DNA of 64,000 nt. Source: Paenibacillus sp. Lineage in GTDB: Bacteria; Bacteroidota; Bacteroidia; Bacteroidales; Muribaculaceae. Below the pieces are notes generated by a model. It ran no database searches. It saw nothing but the letters and a program-made list of their open reading frames with translations, and was not told where the DNA came from. How positions within the stretch are numbered: the first letter of the stretch is position 1; each line of letters begins with the position of its first letter. Made by a program: the position numbers and the translations under genes. This document shows positions 7,095-16,160 of the stretch, in pieces. Location: contig JAMPHR010000003.1 of NCBI GenBank assembly GCA_023663345.1, positions 353,487-417,486 of the forward strand, given 5' to 3'.

Positions 7095-8288
7095 TCAGGA
7101 GAGGGTGAGGAATATGGATATATCCACGTTGCGGGTGTGTAGAAGCGAGGCTATGCGCTGATGTATCGGCTTGCCGAAGAATGTGAGAGTGGCTTTCTGC
7201 ATTCCCGGGTGGAGCTTCAGCACATTGGATGCCCCCTCGCCCGATGATATTATGCTGTCCAGGAGGGTGAGCAGGGTATTGGTCAGGGCCATTCCGGCCG
7301 TGCGGGCCACCGCGCTTCCGGCATGGACGTAGCAGATGCGGTTGTCTATCCTGAGCGATGCGTCTACCGCCGATGCGAGTGCGAGATCCACCGGGGTCAT
7401 TGATGGAAAGGCCGATCCGTCGGCATCGGAGGTGAGGTCAAATGTCAGCACCCCGCGCTTCATGGTGGCCACGGCATCGGAGTGGAGAGTGAACGGGGTT
7501 GAGGTGGGAGTCACCACCAGCACGTCGGCCGATCTGAGGGCATTGGAGAGCGTGCGTGGATGTAGGGACGAGGTGATGGCCCACGGGCCAAGCTCCTGGG
7601 ATGCACGACGCAGGGAGTAGACATCATTGTCAAACATGCGCACCGTCGCTCCCAGTCCCATGGCGGAGCGTGCCGCCGCACACGCGGCTATGCCCGAGCC
7701 TATGATGAGCGTCTCGCACGGCACAATGCCCGCCACTCCGCCGAGCAGTATCCCCTTGCCCCGCTGTGAATCGGCGAGGAGCGATGAGGCTATGGCTATG
7801 GAGGCACGGCCGTCGATCTCGGCGAGAATGTCGGCAAACGGGGTGCATCCCCTCTCGTCCTCGATGAGGTCGAGCGCTATGGCTATTACATGTCGATCGA
7901 GCAGCATACGCAGTGTGCGCTCGTCGGCGCAGGCTCCGCGCAGCAGGGTGAGAAGCATTGCCCCTCGGCGCATACACCGTGCGTCGGCCGGGCTGAGTGT
8001 AGCCGGGTATATGACTATGTCACACGCGAGAGCCTCGGCGCGGGGAGCAATCTCCACTCCGGCACGTATGTAGCTGGCATCGTCGTAATGGATGGTCGAG
8101 GCGGCGTTCTCCTGCATCTTGATCCGGAATCCACGCTCGGTGAGCTGGGCCACCCCCTCGGGGGTGAGAGGGAAACGTCGCTCGGCCGGATCCTCGCATC
8201 GGGGCAGGCCTATTGAGGGCTGACGGCGGCGGGTGCATGTGTCGCACGGTTGCTCAAGAGCGGTGGGGGCGTTGGATTCAAGATTCAT
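7095..8288 (-). CDS. Diverged alanine dehydrogenase / PNT-alpha-like protein
   Basis: A 397-residue protein with the alanine dehydrogenase/transhydrogenase layout: N-terminal domain beginning PAERRFPLTPEGVAQL and a Rossmann domain with GGVAGIVPCETLIIGSGIAA followed by GLGATVRMFDND. Family enzymes oxidise alanine to pyruvate with NAD+ or bind NADP(H) in transhydrogenase. Here the segment that in alanine dehydrogenases reads VKVKEP is VIYPAT, and the FTxLHLA segment is LTLLRGA, so the catalytic Lys and His appear lost while the N-terminal Arg remains. A Cys-containing N-terminal extension (CDTCTRRR) is also unusual. Its start overlaps the aroK stop by 11 bp, implying translational coupling. Exact role unknown. 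Confidence 0.72.
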   Translation of the reverse strand: MNLESNAPTALEQPCDTCTRRRQPSIGLPRCEDPAERRFPLTPEGVAQLTERGFRIKMQENAASTIHYDDASYIRAGVEIAPRAEALACDIVIYPATLSPADARCMRRGAMLLTLLRGACADERTLRMLLDRHVIAIALDLIEDERGCTPFADILAEIDGRASIAIASSLLADSQRGKGILLGGVAGIVPCETLIIGSGIAACAAARSAMGLGATVRMFDNDVYSLRRASQELGPWAITSSLHPRTLSNALRSADVLVVTPTSTPFTLHSDAVATMKRGVLTFDLTSDADGSAFPSMTPVDLALASAVDASLRIDNRICYVHAGSAVARTAGMALTNTLLTLLDSIISSGEGASNVLKLHPGMQKATLTFFGKPIHQRIASLLHTRNVDISIFLTLS

Positions 8289-8811
8289 AACCTATGAGTT
8301 TTAGGAATTCATCGACGCTCTTGTCGATCTGCGGTTGGCTTTCGAGCCTGGAGCTGTCGAATGAAAGAGAGGCTTGGGAATAGAAAGGATGGCGCCACGA
8401 CATCTGGTCGTGTATGAAAGTGTCGAGCTCGGCATCCGAGAGCGAGGCTATCAGCGGTCGCTTGGTGCGTCCCTCCTTCAGTCGCGAGAGCAGGCTGGAG
8501 TGGGGGGCCGTGAGATATACGGTGGTACCGCGCGAGTTCATCAGCTCCATGTTGCCCGAGAAGCATGGGGTGCCCCCGCCACAGGCCACAAGGGTGTCGG
8601 TGAGGGCGCTGACCTCGGCCAGCGCCTCGCGCTCGATGGCGCGGAAAGCGTCCTCGCCCCTCGAGGCGAAGATCTCGCGTATGGTGCATCCCTCGCGTTC
8701 TTCTATATAGTCGTCGAGGTCGATGAAGCGTATGCCGGTGCGGGTGGCCACGGCACGGCCAAGGGTGGTCTTGCCGCTGCCCATGTAGCCGATGAGGAAG
8801 GTTGTATCCAT
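8278..8811 (-). CDS. aroK: Shikimate kinase
   Basis: A 177-residue cytoplasmic P-loop kinase that phosphorylates shikimate at the 3-position with ATP, the fifth step towards chorismate. Walker A is GYMGSGKTT (8-16). The shikimate-binding residues are visible as DLDD (31-34), the Arg in FRAIERE (57-63) and GGG (78-80); the lid Arg lies in GRTKRPLI. Length fits the family. I chose ATG 8811 rather than an in-frame codon further upstream because it starts the conserved beta-strand directly and a -7 box lies only 6 nt before it, giving a nearly leaderless transcript. The 3' end overlaps the next gene by 11 bp. Confidence 0.93.
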   Translation of the reverse strand: MDTTFLIGYMGSGKTTLGRAVATRTGIRFIDLDDYIEEREGCTIREIFASRGEDAFRAIEREALAEVSALTDTLVACGGGTPCFSGNMELMNSRGTTVYLTAPHSSLLSRLKEGRTKRPLIASLSDAELDTFIHDQMSWRHPFYSQASLSFDSSRLESQPQIDKSVDEFLKLIGYES

Positions 8812-8817
8812 TACCTG

Positions 8818-8825
8818 CAAAATTA
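8818..8825 (-). promoter_or_regulatory. -7 box of aroK, nearly leaderless
   Basis: TAATTTTG on the minus strand ends six bases before the aroK ATG (TAATTTTGCAGGTAATGG), so transcription would start within about two bases of the start codon. Confidence 0.55.
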
Positions 8826-8887
8826 CAGAAATTCCATTTTTAACCATTTTTTCAAGCAGTGAAAAGATGTTAAACAAATCCCTAAAA

Positions 8888-8918
8888 TTGGTTCTCAGCC
8901 AAATTTGGCGTAACTTTG
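8888..8918 (+). promoter_or_regulatory. greA promoter
   Basis: TTGG at 8888 and TAACTTTG at 8911-8918 are about 20 bp apart on the plus strand, giving a leader of about 100 nt. The leader contains a hairpin-forming stretch at 8952-8974 followed shortly by seven T residues, which could act as an attenuator. Confidence 0.55.
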
Positions 8919-9022
8919 CAATAAATAAAATACTGAACGATAATTATAGGGTCTCGAAGCCGAAAGCCTTGAGATTCTAAATTTTTTTACGTTTAATCTC
9001 TCACCAAAAAAGCATTATTATT

Positions 9023-9493
9023 ATGGCAATAACTTATATGACCAAGGAAGGTTATAAGAAAAAAATGGAAGAAATCTCGTACCTGGAATCGGTGGAACGC
9101 CCGCGTATCTCAGCTGCGATAGCCGAGGCCCGCGACAAGGGTGACCTCTCGGAAAATTCGGAGTATGATGCAGCCAAGGAAGCCCAGGGTATGCTCGAGA
9201 TGAAGATTTCCCAGCTTAAGGACCTCGTGGCCAATTCGCGCATCATCGATGAGAGCAATCTCAACACCGAGGAAGTGCAGATACTCAACCGTGTAAAGAT
9301 CAAGAACCACACCAACGGCATGACTATGGAGTACACCATCGTGGCCGACTCCGAGGCTAATCTGAAGGAGAAGAAGATCGGCTCGTCCACTCCTATCGCC
9401 CAGGGTCTGCTCGGCCATAAGCTCGGCGAGATCGTCGATATCCGTGTTCCGGCCGGTGTGATGAAGTTTGAGATCGTAGAGATCAGCTTCTGA
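9023..9493 (+). CDS. greA: Transcription elongation factor GreA
   Basis: A 156-residue cytoplasmic factor that enters the secondary channel of RNA polymerase and stimulates cleavage of backtracked RNA. Residues 1-75 form the coiled-coil (MTKEGYKKKMEE..., ERPRISAAIAEARDKGDLSENSEY); the conserved acidic tip is the Asp/Glu in GDLSENSEYDAAKE. Residues 80-156 form the FKBP-like domain ending PIAQGLLGHKLGE and VPAGVMKFEIVEI. Length and both domains are normal. It is followed after 28 bp by the HIT gene, the common Bacteroidetes pairing. Confidence 0.96.
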   Translation: MAITYMTKEGYKKKMEEISYLESVERPRISAAIAEARDKGDLSENSEYDAAKEAQGMLEMKISQLKDLVANSRIIDESNLNTEEVQILNRVKIKNHTNGMTMEYTIVADSEANLKEKKIGSSTPIAQGLLGHKLGEIVDIRVPAGVMKFEIVEISF

Positions 9494-9521
9494 TCGGTTA
9501 TTGATAATATTCTTACTGATC

Positions 9522-9914
9522 ATGGCAACTATATTTTCAAAGATCGCAGCCGGGGAGATCCCTTCCTACAAGGTGGCTGCTGACGATAAGCATTATGCCT
9601 TCCTCGACATCAACCCGGTGGCCAAGGGACATGTGCTGGTGATCCCCCGCAAGGAGGTGGATTACATCTTCGATCTGAGCGAGCAGGAGTATGGCGAGCT
9701 GATGATGTTTGCCCGCCGTGTGGCCAAGGCCATTGAGAAAGCTATCCCCTGCAAGCGTGTGGGCGTGGCTGTAGTGGGCCTTGAGGTGCCTCACACTCAT
9801 GTGCATCTGCTCCCCATCAATTGCGAGGCCGACATGGATTTCTCCAAGAAGCAGTCACTGCCTGCTGAGGAGATGCAGGCTGTAGCCGATGCGATAGCCG
9901 CAAAGTTTGAGTGA
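9522..9914 (+). CDS. HIT family nucleotide hydrolase/transferase
   Basis: A 130-residue cytoplasmic protein of the histidine-triad superfamily. The signature HTHVHLLP sits near residues 88-95, with the middle His as nucleophile; the N-terminus TIFSKIAAGEIPSYKV and the DINPVAKGHVLVIPR segment are typical of the Hint branch. Members hydrolyse AMP-linked amine substrates or dinucleotides; the in-cell substrate here is unknown. ATG 9522 is preferred over an upstream in-frame start because family alignments begin there. Likely co-transcribed with greA. Confidence 0.93.
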   Translation: MATIFSKIAAGEIPSYKVAADDKHYAFLDINPVAKGHVLVIPRKEVDYIFDLSEQEYGELMMFARRVAKAIEKAIPCKRVGVAVVGLEVPHTHVHLLPINCEADMDFSKKQSLPAEEMQAVADAIAAKFE

Positions 9915-10051
9915 TCGGAATGTATATTTGATTATTTGATATATCGGGCCACGGAGCGACGGAAGTAATGTCTCTCCGTGGCTTGAATTTACAGGCCGTT
10001 TTTACTCCTCTCTCTACAATACACAATCTCTATATATTCAGGAGGAATAAT

Positions 10052-10933
10052 ATGTCATCAAATACTGGATGCTGGATCGAGGCGATGCGTCTGCGCACAT
10101 TGCCCGTGTCAATAGCCGGCGTGCTCTATGCCGGTGCCCTAGGGGTGCTTTCATGGCGTTTCAGCCCGGTGCCGTGGGTAATGTGCATGGCGTTTGCCGT
10201 GCTTGCCCAGGTGGCCTCGAATTTTGCAAATGAGTATTATGACTTCAAGGGCGGACTCGACAAGCCTGGCCGTGAAGGACCGCGCCGTGGGGTGACCGAG
10301 GGGGACATCTCTCCCGAGGCAATGAAGCGGGCCACTTATGTGACACTCGGGCTGGCTTCCGTGATAGGCATAGCACTTGTGTCCATGTATGGTGAGTGGT
10401 GGATGTATGCCGTAGGGGGGCTCACTGCGCTCGGAGTGGTGGCCTACAGTTCTGGACCTTATCCGCTGTCTCATCATGGATGGGGCGAGGTGGCTGTGGT
10501 GGCTTTCTTCGGAGTGGTGCCGGTGTGCCTGACCTATATGCTGATAGGCGGGACCGGCGGATGGTGGCTTGTGGCCGCATCGGTGGGCATAGGGCTGATG
10601 GGGGCCAATGTGCTTGTGGTCAACAATTACCGCGATATCGAGGATGACCGTGCAGTGGGTAAGCGCACTCTGGCCGTGAAGCTGGGGCTGCGCGGTATGG
10701 CGAGCGTGTATCTGGCCAACGGATTCATGGCTGTGATTCTAACTCTGCCCGAGTGGATCGCGGCGGCCAGGCTGGGGTGGATATGCCCTTGTGTGTATCT
10801 GTTGCTGCACGTGGCGTTGTATACCCGGCTTACCCGCCTGCACGGACGCGCGCTGAATCCACTGCTTGGCATGACTGCCATGCTCATGCTCTTATATGCG
10901 GTGGCGTTCACGCTGACCGTGTGCCTGATATAA
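10052..10933 (+). CDS. menA: 1,4-dihydroxy-2-naphthoate polyprenyltransferase
   Basis: A 293-residue integral membrane UbiA-family prenyltransferase that attaches the isoprenoid tail to DHNA in menaquinone synthesis. The start matches MenA (IEAMRLRTLPVSIAGV). The first aspartate-rich motif is NEYYDFKGGLDKPGREG and the second is NYRDIEDDRAVGKRTLAV, both needed for Mg-diphosphate binding. About eight membrane segments follow the family pattern. ATG 10052 is chosen because GGAGGA, an unusually good Shine-Dalgarno for this phylum, precedes it at 10041. The gene ends facing the leftward hydrolase across a shared stem-loop. Confidence 0.93.
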   Translation: MSSNTGCWIEAMRLRTLPVSIAGVLYAGALGVLSWRFSPVPWVMCMAFAVLAQVASNFANEYYDFKGGLDKPGREGPRRGVTEGDISPEAMKRATYVTLGLASVIGIALVSMYGEWWMYAVGGLTALGVVAYSSGPYPLSHHGWGEVAVVAFFGVVPVCLTYMLIGGTGGWWLVAASVGIGLMGANVLVVNNYRDIEDDRAVGKRTLAVKLGLRGMASVYLANGFMAVILTLPEWIAAARLGWICPCVYLLLHVALYTRLTRLHGRALNPLLGMTAMLMLLYAVAFTLTVCLI

Positions 10934-10970
10934 CGGATCCCGACCGGATAATCGCTCCAGTCTCCGTAAC

Positions 10971-11029
10971 AGAGTGAGAGCCCACTTTTTAATACCGTCA
11001 ATAACGAGGTTAAAAAGCAGACTCTCTCT
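10971..11029. terminator. Convergent stem-loop between menA and the hydrolase
   Basis: AGAGTGAGAG...CTTTTTAATACC pairs imperfectly with GGTTAAAAAG...CTCTCTCT. T runs occur in the stem on both strands, as in bidirectional terminators. Confidence 0.5.
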
Positions 11030-11051
11030 ATAAGATACATGTTTCTCGTGC

Positions 11052-11654
11052 CTACTTCTTGACACCCATGATCTCTTCAGATGTGACGCATGGAATACCC
11101 ATGTTTTTTATGTCATAGACATTGGCTTTCGCAACCTCTTCAGTAGCTGCCGAACAGCAGTCTGTGACAACAGTGGTGTTGTAGTCATAGCCCATGGCGT
11201 CAACGGCAGTCGAACGGATACAGTTGGGATACTGGGTTCCCACTATATAAAGGTTCTTAGCACCGAGACCGCGCAGAACGATGTCAAGGTCAGAGCCAAA
11301 GAATGCGCTGAAACGATGCTTGGTGATCTCGATATCTCCAGGCTTCGGTGCGATGGCGTCTACGACCTGCGCGCCTTTTGAGCCGGGCAGACAGAAAGGT
11401 TTTCCCTCCTCGAAATAGTGACGGCGGAAAAGTTCCGCATCAACTCCTGAAGGTCGGTGAATACGATAGGCATATATGACCGCCCACTTGTTGGCTCGTC
11501 CGAAGTCAAGGAATTTCTGAATGGCAGGCAGGGTGTCATACGCACCCATGACGCGCATTTTTGCGTCAGGCAAAACAAAATCGTTCTGCATATCGACAAC
11601 GATGATGGCGTTGTCAGCCCTTGTTAAAAGATTATCCATATTCATATATAACAT
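11052..11654 (-). CDS. Isochorismatase-family cysteine hydrolase
   Basis: A 200-residue (or slightly shorter) cytoplasmic hydrolase of the isochorismatase/nicotinamidase fold. The catalytic triad can be read as Asp21 (IIVVDMQNDF), Lys112 (ITKHRFSAF) and Cys145 (GTQYPNCIRST). The conserved TQYPNCIRSTA stretch with a cis-peptide neighbour suggests hydrolysis of an amide or carbamoyl-type substrate, but the substrate is not determined by sequence. Three in-frame ATGs (11654, 11645, 11639) are possible starts. It begins 11 bp after the TolC stop codon, so it is probably the last gene of the efflux operon; a hydrolase in that place may inactivate the exported compound. Confidence 0.88.
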   Translation of the reverse strand: MLYMNMDNLLTRADNAIIVVDMQNDFVLPDAKMRVMGAYDTLPAIQKFLDFGRANKWAVIYAYRIHRPSGVDAELFRRHYFEEGKPFCLPGSKGAQVVDAIAPKPGDIEITKHRFSAFFGSDLDIVLRGLGAKNLYIVGTQYPNCIRSTAVDAMGYDYNTTVVTDCCSAATEEVAKANVYDIKNMGIPCVTSEEIMGVKK

Positions 11655-11665
11655 TTTGTGGTTGC

Positions 11666-13000
11666 CTATCGTTCACCGGCGGTATGATCGCTGACCAATT
11701 GTCCGGTGGCTTTCAGATACTCTGTGGTTCTGACCTGATAGTCGGAGTATGCCGCAATATATTGGTCGCAAGCCTTCCGATAGAGTGTCTGAGCCTCAAG
11801 TAGATCGGTTATTGAGGATACCCCGACCTTATAATAATTCTCATTGAGACGCAGATTTTCCTCGGCCTGGCCTATTGATTCGTCGGCGTTCTGCATCTTG
11901 CGGTATGCTGCTGTCATATTGTCCCAGGCATCGCGCATTGCTATCTGTAGCATCTCCTGTCCATCCTCAAACTGTATACGGGCATTCTGGATCTGCAGGT
12001 TCTTCTTCTTGATGGCATGTGATCCTCCCCACCATCCGCTCAGTGGCACTTTGACCGAGACGAATACGGCACCGAAGTTCTGATTTTCCTCAAGCATATT
12101 ATGGAAAAACCATCCGGCTCCAAGTCCGACAGTAGGTAAGTTACTGCCCACAGCCATTTTCTTTTCCAACTCTGCGGCCCGAATTGCGGAATTGAGCATA
12201 CCGTATGCGGGGGTATTGGCCACAGCATCCTGTGGATTGCGGTACTTGTCGTAGGCAAATTCCGGCAATTCTCCGGTGGCGACGCGTTCCGACACCTTTA
12301 CAGGGGTTAATCCTGCGCCGATGTATTGTCCCAATAGATTGGAGCATAATGCGATGCCGTTGTCAAGATCTATCATGGTGGCATTGAAGTCGTTTCTTTG
12401 TAATTCAACTTTCAGCAAGTCGTTTTTCAGGATCACACCTGCGTCGACAGCCGCTTGGGTCTGGTTGGCGAGGGTATCGAGCATGACAAGCAACGATGCG
12501 AGGGTCTCTTTCTGCGATTGAAGGGACACGAGCTTCCAATAATATTTATCGACCGACACGCATATCTCCTCGTCAGTCTGTAGTTTGCGAAGCTGTGCAA
12601 CCTTCTCACCCAGATGAGCGAGGGCATTGCCGTTAACAATCTGTCCGCCCGCGAATATCGGCTGGACTGCGGTAATCCCTGCGGTGTATCCTTTCTCGAC
12701 CATGCCGAGTTCAAACATGTCCATCACATTATATTGGATCACGTCATGGTTGGCCCAGAAATATCCCCCCGATGCGGATATTTCGGGGAAATATTTTGTG
12801 AAGGCTTCATCGGATGTCGCCTTGGATATCTTGATGTCGTTGGTGGCGGTCTTTGAGGTTGCATTGTCTCTCAGTGCCATCTGACGGCATTGTTCAAGTG
12901 TCAGGGTTATGGTATCGGCTGGCTCCTTGGGATCAGCGAACGCTGTAAATGCCGACAATGTCGCCAATAGGGCGGAGCACAATATCTGTTTATTTTTCAT
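11666..13000 (-). CDS. TolC-type outer-membrane efflux channel
   Basis: A 444-residue outer-membrane protein. A signal peptide (MKNKQILCSALLATLSAFTAFA) is followed by two TolC/OEP repeats rich in long helices: LTLEQCRQMALRDN near the N-terminus, and GVSSITDLLEAQTLYRKACDQYIAAYSDYQ near the C-terminus, the usual end of the second repeat. It forms the trimeric exit duct for the RND pump encoded just upstream. ATG 13000 is chosen because it starts the signal peptide and overlaps the RND stop codon by 11 bp, so translation is coupled. Confidence 0.92.
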   Translation of the reverse strand: MKNKQILCSALLATLSAFTAFADPKEPADTITLTLEQCRQMALRDNATSKTATNDIKISKATSDEAFTKYFPEISASGGYFWANHDVIQYNVMDMFELGMVEKGYTAGITAVQPIFAGGQIVNGNALAHLGEKVAQLRKLQTDEEICVSVDKYYWKLVSLQSQKETLASLLVMLDTLANQTQAAVDAGVILKNDLLKVELQRNDFNATMIDLDNGIALCSNLLGQYIGAGLTPVKVSERVATGELPEFAYDKYRNPQDAVANTPAYGMLNSAIRAAELEKKMAVGSNLPTVGLGAGWFFHNMLEENQNFGAVFVSVKVPLSGWWGGSHAIKKKNLQIQNARIQFEDGQEMLQIAMRDAWDNMTAAYRKMQNADESIGQAEENLRLNENYYKVGVSSITDLLEAQTLYRKACDQYIAAYSDYQVRTTEYLKATGQLVSDHTAGER

Positions 13001-16000
13001 TGTCTTGTTTCTGTTGGGTTGTCGAATCGGCTGCTTCCTCCACGGGATATACCGGGGATTCAATAGTGGGAGCGGCCTTTTTACAGAATTTCCAATATAG
13101 CAATGGGATGACTGTGAGTATGAATACCATTGTGACCGGCGTACCGAAGAATATTACTATTCCCATAGGTTTCCATAATGCACTGCCTGATATCACCATT
13201 GGTAATACGCCCATAGTGGCGGCGGCGGATGTAAGGAATATGGGACGCATACGTCGCTCACTTGCCTGGAAAATGGAATCCTTCACTGACATTCCTTGTT
13301 CCTGAAGCTCCTCGGCATAGTCGAACATGATGATGACGTTTCGCACAAGGATGCCCATGAGGCTTATCAGGCCGAGAGTACATGTGAGGCTTATCACCTC
13401 GTCCATCACTGCAAGACCGATACCTGCACCGGGAATGATGAATACAAGCGACATGAGCATCAGGAAAGGAACGGCCACTCCCTTGTAGTGGAACAGAAGA
13501 ATGAAGAAGATGATCACAACGGCAATGATCAGTGCCATTCCCATCTGCGGGATTATTTCCTGTGACTGTTCATAATCACCGCCATAGCTCAGCGTGACAT
13601 CTTCCGGGAAGTCTATCTTGTCAAGTTCCTTCTGCAGGATCGATGTCTGCTGGAGTGAGTTCATGCCTCTCACATTGTCGGCCGAGATGATTGCAGTAGG
13701 CATTCCTCCTCGGTAGTCAATCTGGCCGGGATGCCATGAGGGATTGACATTGGCAAATGACTTCAATTGAGCGTTGCCAATACCCATTACCGGTATAGGT
13801 TCATGCATAAGAGCCGAGTAAGAGGAACTGTCGGAGTTCTGGGTCTTTGCTACGATACCGATGCTGTAATCGCCCTCCCATAATGTCCCCATCGGAACTC
13901 CGGAACCATAACGCATTGCAAGTGTCATTTCAAGCAATGTGTTGTTCAATCCGAGCCGGGACATCTGAGTGGGGTTGGGTTCGACTGTGGCTGCGACAAG
14001 TTGGCTGCCGGCAGATGGTCTGACCAATGTCAGGCCTGGAATACGCCGCATCACGGACAATACCGTATCGGCCGCTTTCATGTTCTTTTCATAATCGAGT
14101 CCCGACAGACGTACTTCGACAGGATACTTCGCGTTAGAGTAGCTCAGCTGCTTGAACTTGACATAAGCTCCGGGAAAATAATCCTGATATTCAGGAGTGT
14201 ACTCGTTGAGTAACTCGATAGTAGCTTCGTTGCTTATGGTATTGACTATGAACTGTGCATAGTTAGGACCACCTACCTGTGGAGCATACGTAGTCTGGAA
14301 ACGAGGTGATGACATCCCGTGGAATGAAGCTACGGATACTACCCGTTCATCCTTGCGCAGTATTCTGGCAAGACTGTCGGCTATTTCATCGGTGGCTTGG
14401 AGCGATGACCCGGCGGGCAGATATATCTCCACTGCAAACTGGTCACGCTCGGCTATCGGCATAAGCTGGATAGGCCTTGTGATAAATGCCCAGGCTCCAA
14501 CCACAATTGAAATCACTCCGATGGCAATCGTTGTTTTCGGCCATGCGAAACATAGGGTCACGAGCTTGTCATACCATTTCTGCAGGCTGACAAAGAAGGA
14601 GAACTTTTTCTTTCCGCTTTCGACCTGCTGTTTCTCTATCGCATAGATGGGTTGCTTGATGAGTTTGAACTGAAGATACGGCACAAGCAATTCGGCGACA
14701 ATGAGCGAAATGGTGAGAATCATCAGTATCGCCCACGGGAAATCCGTAAGGAAGTCGCGGAACATTCCTGTCATTGTGATGAGGAATGGAAAGAATGTTA
14801 TGGAAATGGCGAGCGTGGCAGAAACAATGGCCCGGAAGAACATGGTTCCGGCGTTTATGGTGGCCTGCTTGTGGGGGATACCGTCAGAGATCAAGCCTAC
14901 ATACTCATCTATAATAACCACAGAATTGTCGACAATCATGCCGAGCGACACAATAAGGCAAGCAAGTGTCACCGTGTTGAGCTCGATGCCGAGAGCATAG
15001 AACAATCCCAAAGAAATGAAAATACTTACCGGGATTGTGAGAGCCGCGATAAATGCCACTTTAAGTGGTAAAAGCAGCATGATGACTACAAGGACTGCCA
15101 CAATGGCGATGACCAGTTCCCGGAGGAAATCGATGACGCTGAGATTTACCACGGTAGGCTGGTCGGTGATCTTGAACAATTCCATATCAGCCGGTATCTC
15201 CTTGGCAAAATCATCAATGACTTTTCCGGCGGCCTTTCCCATGGCGACGATGTTTTCGCCATCCTTCATTTCGACACTGAGAAGCAGGCATTTCTCGCCG
15301 TTGTTGGTTATGTAGCTTGTCGGCTCCGGATATTCGCGATCCACGTCGGCAATGTCACCGAGGCGCACCACGTCTCCCGAAGGGGTGGAGAAAACGACAG
15401 TCTGCTTTATATCGTTGACCGAATTGAAGGAGTCGGTCATATACAAAGGCATTGTGTATCCGGCTGATTTCAGTCGGCCTCCTGTGGTCTCAAAACCCTG
15501 CGCGAGCATCGTGATGGCAAGAGTTTTCTCATCGATGCCATAATGGGCCAGCCGCTCGGTGTTGATACGCACACTGATCTGTTCCGTCTGCTCGCCATAG
15601 ACGGTCATTGTGCCTACACTGGGGACAGCGCGGAGCCTGTCACGGAGTTGTGTCATGTAGTCATGAAGTTCGCGATAGGTTTTGTCCTTGCCCTGCATTG
15701 TCAAAAGCAATGCCGATGTGTTTCCGAAGTCGGATATAGTCTGTACGGCCAGGACTCCGGCAGGCAGTGTCGCTTTTACGTTGTCCACTCCGAGTTTGAA
15801 CTTATCCCAGAATTGGTCGGACTCCACTTCTCCTACGTTGTCATCGAGTGTCACGAAAATCATCACCATGCCGTCAGAAACCTGGGCTGTGGTTTTCTTT
15901 TTGTTGACCTCCTTGTAGCTGAACACGTAATCCTGAAGAGGCTTGAGCACTTCCTGCTCAACCTGCGTTGCATCGGCTCCGGGATACACTGCCGCGACCA

Positions 16001-16154
16001 CACCCTCACGGATAGTGAACGATGGGAATTCGTTCTTATCCATTTCGATGAGGGAGTATACACCCCATGCGATCAAGACGCAAGTTATAAGCAACACTAT
16101 ACGCCTGTATTCAAGACCGAATGAGACGATGTTTGGATTTCTGAACTTTTCCAT
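12990..16154 (-). CDS. RND-family efflux pump, inner-membrane permease
   Basis: A 1054-residue proton-driven pump of the AcrB/MdtB-like superfamily. There are 12 membrane segments: one at the N-terminus, then a large periplasmic porter loop, a cluster of five around residues 340-540, a second large loop and a final cluster at 875-1030. Helix 4 carries VSLGMIVDNSVVIIDEY, with the Asp of the proton relay, and the pore-lining loops have typical YPGADATQVEQEV near residue 54. Substrate (drug, bile salt or metabolite) is not determined. It is flanked by its adaptor (6-bp gap) and TolC (11-bp overlap), making a complete tripartite system. Confidence 0.94.
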   Translation of the reverse strand: MEKFRNPNIVSFGLEYRRIVLLITCVLIAWGVYSLIEMDKNEFPSFTIREGVVAAVYPGADATQVEQEVLKPLQDYVFSYKEVNKKKTTAQVSDGMVMIFVTLDDNVGEVESDQFWDKFKLGVDNVKATLPAGVLAVQTISDFGNTSALLLTMQGKDKTYRELHDYMTQLRDRLRAVPSVGTMTVYGEQTEQISVRINTERLAHYGIDEKTLAITMLAQGFETTGGRLKSAGYTMPLYMTDSFNSVNDIKQTVVFSTPSGDVVRLGDIADVDREYPEPTSYITNNGEKCLLLSVEMKDGENIVAMGKAAGKVIDDFAKEIPADMELFKITDQPTVVNLSVIDFLRELVIAIVAVLVVIMLLLPLKVAFIAALTIPVSIFISLGLFYALGIELNTVTLACLIVSLGMIVDNSVVIIDEYVGLISDGIPHKQATINAGTMFFRAIVSATLAISITFFPFLITMTGMFRDFLTDFPWAILMILTISLIVAELLVPYLQFKLIKQPIYAIEKQQVESGKKKFSFFVSLQKWYDKLVTLCFAWPKTTIAIGVISIVVGAWAFITRPIQLMPIAERDQFAVEIYLPAGSSLQATDEIADSLARILRKDERVVSVASFHGMSSPRFQTTYAPQVGGPNYAQFIVNTISNEATIELLNEYTPEYQDYFPGAYVKFKQLSYSNAKYPVEVRLSGLDYEKNMKAADTVLSVMRRIPGLTLVRPSAGSQLVAATVEPNPTQMSRLGLNNTLLEMTLAMRYGSGVPMGTLWEGDYSIGIVAKTQNSDSSSYSALMHEPIPVMGIGNAQLKSFANVNPSWHPGQIDYRGGMPTAIISADNVRGMNSLQQTSILQKELDKIDFPEDVTLSYGGDYEQSQEIIPQMGMALIIAVVIIFFILLFHYKGVAVPFLMLMSLVFIIPGAGIGLAVMDEVISLTCTLGLISLMGILVRNVIIMFDYAEELQEQGMSVKDSIFQASERRMRPIFLTSAAATMGVLPMVISGSALWKPMGIVIFFGTPVTMVFILTVIPLLYWKFCKKAAPTIESPVYPVEEAADSTTQQKQDNEK

Positions 16155-16160
16155 GCGGCC

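Noticed and set aside
8952-8987. Hairpin and T run in the greA leader as a riboswitch
   Set aside because: The stem is short with a mismatch and resembles no riboswitch; at most an attenuator.
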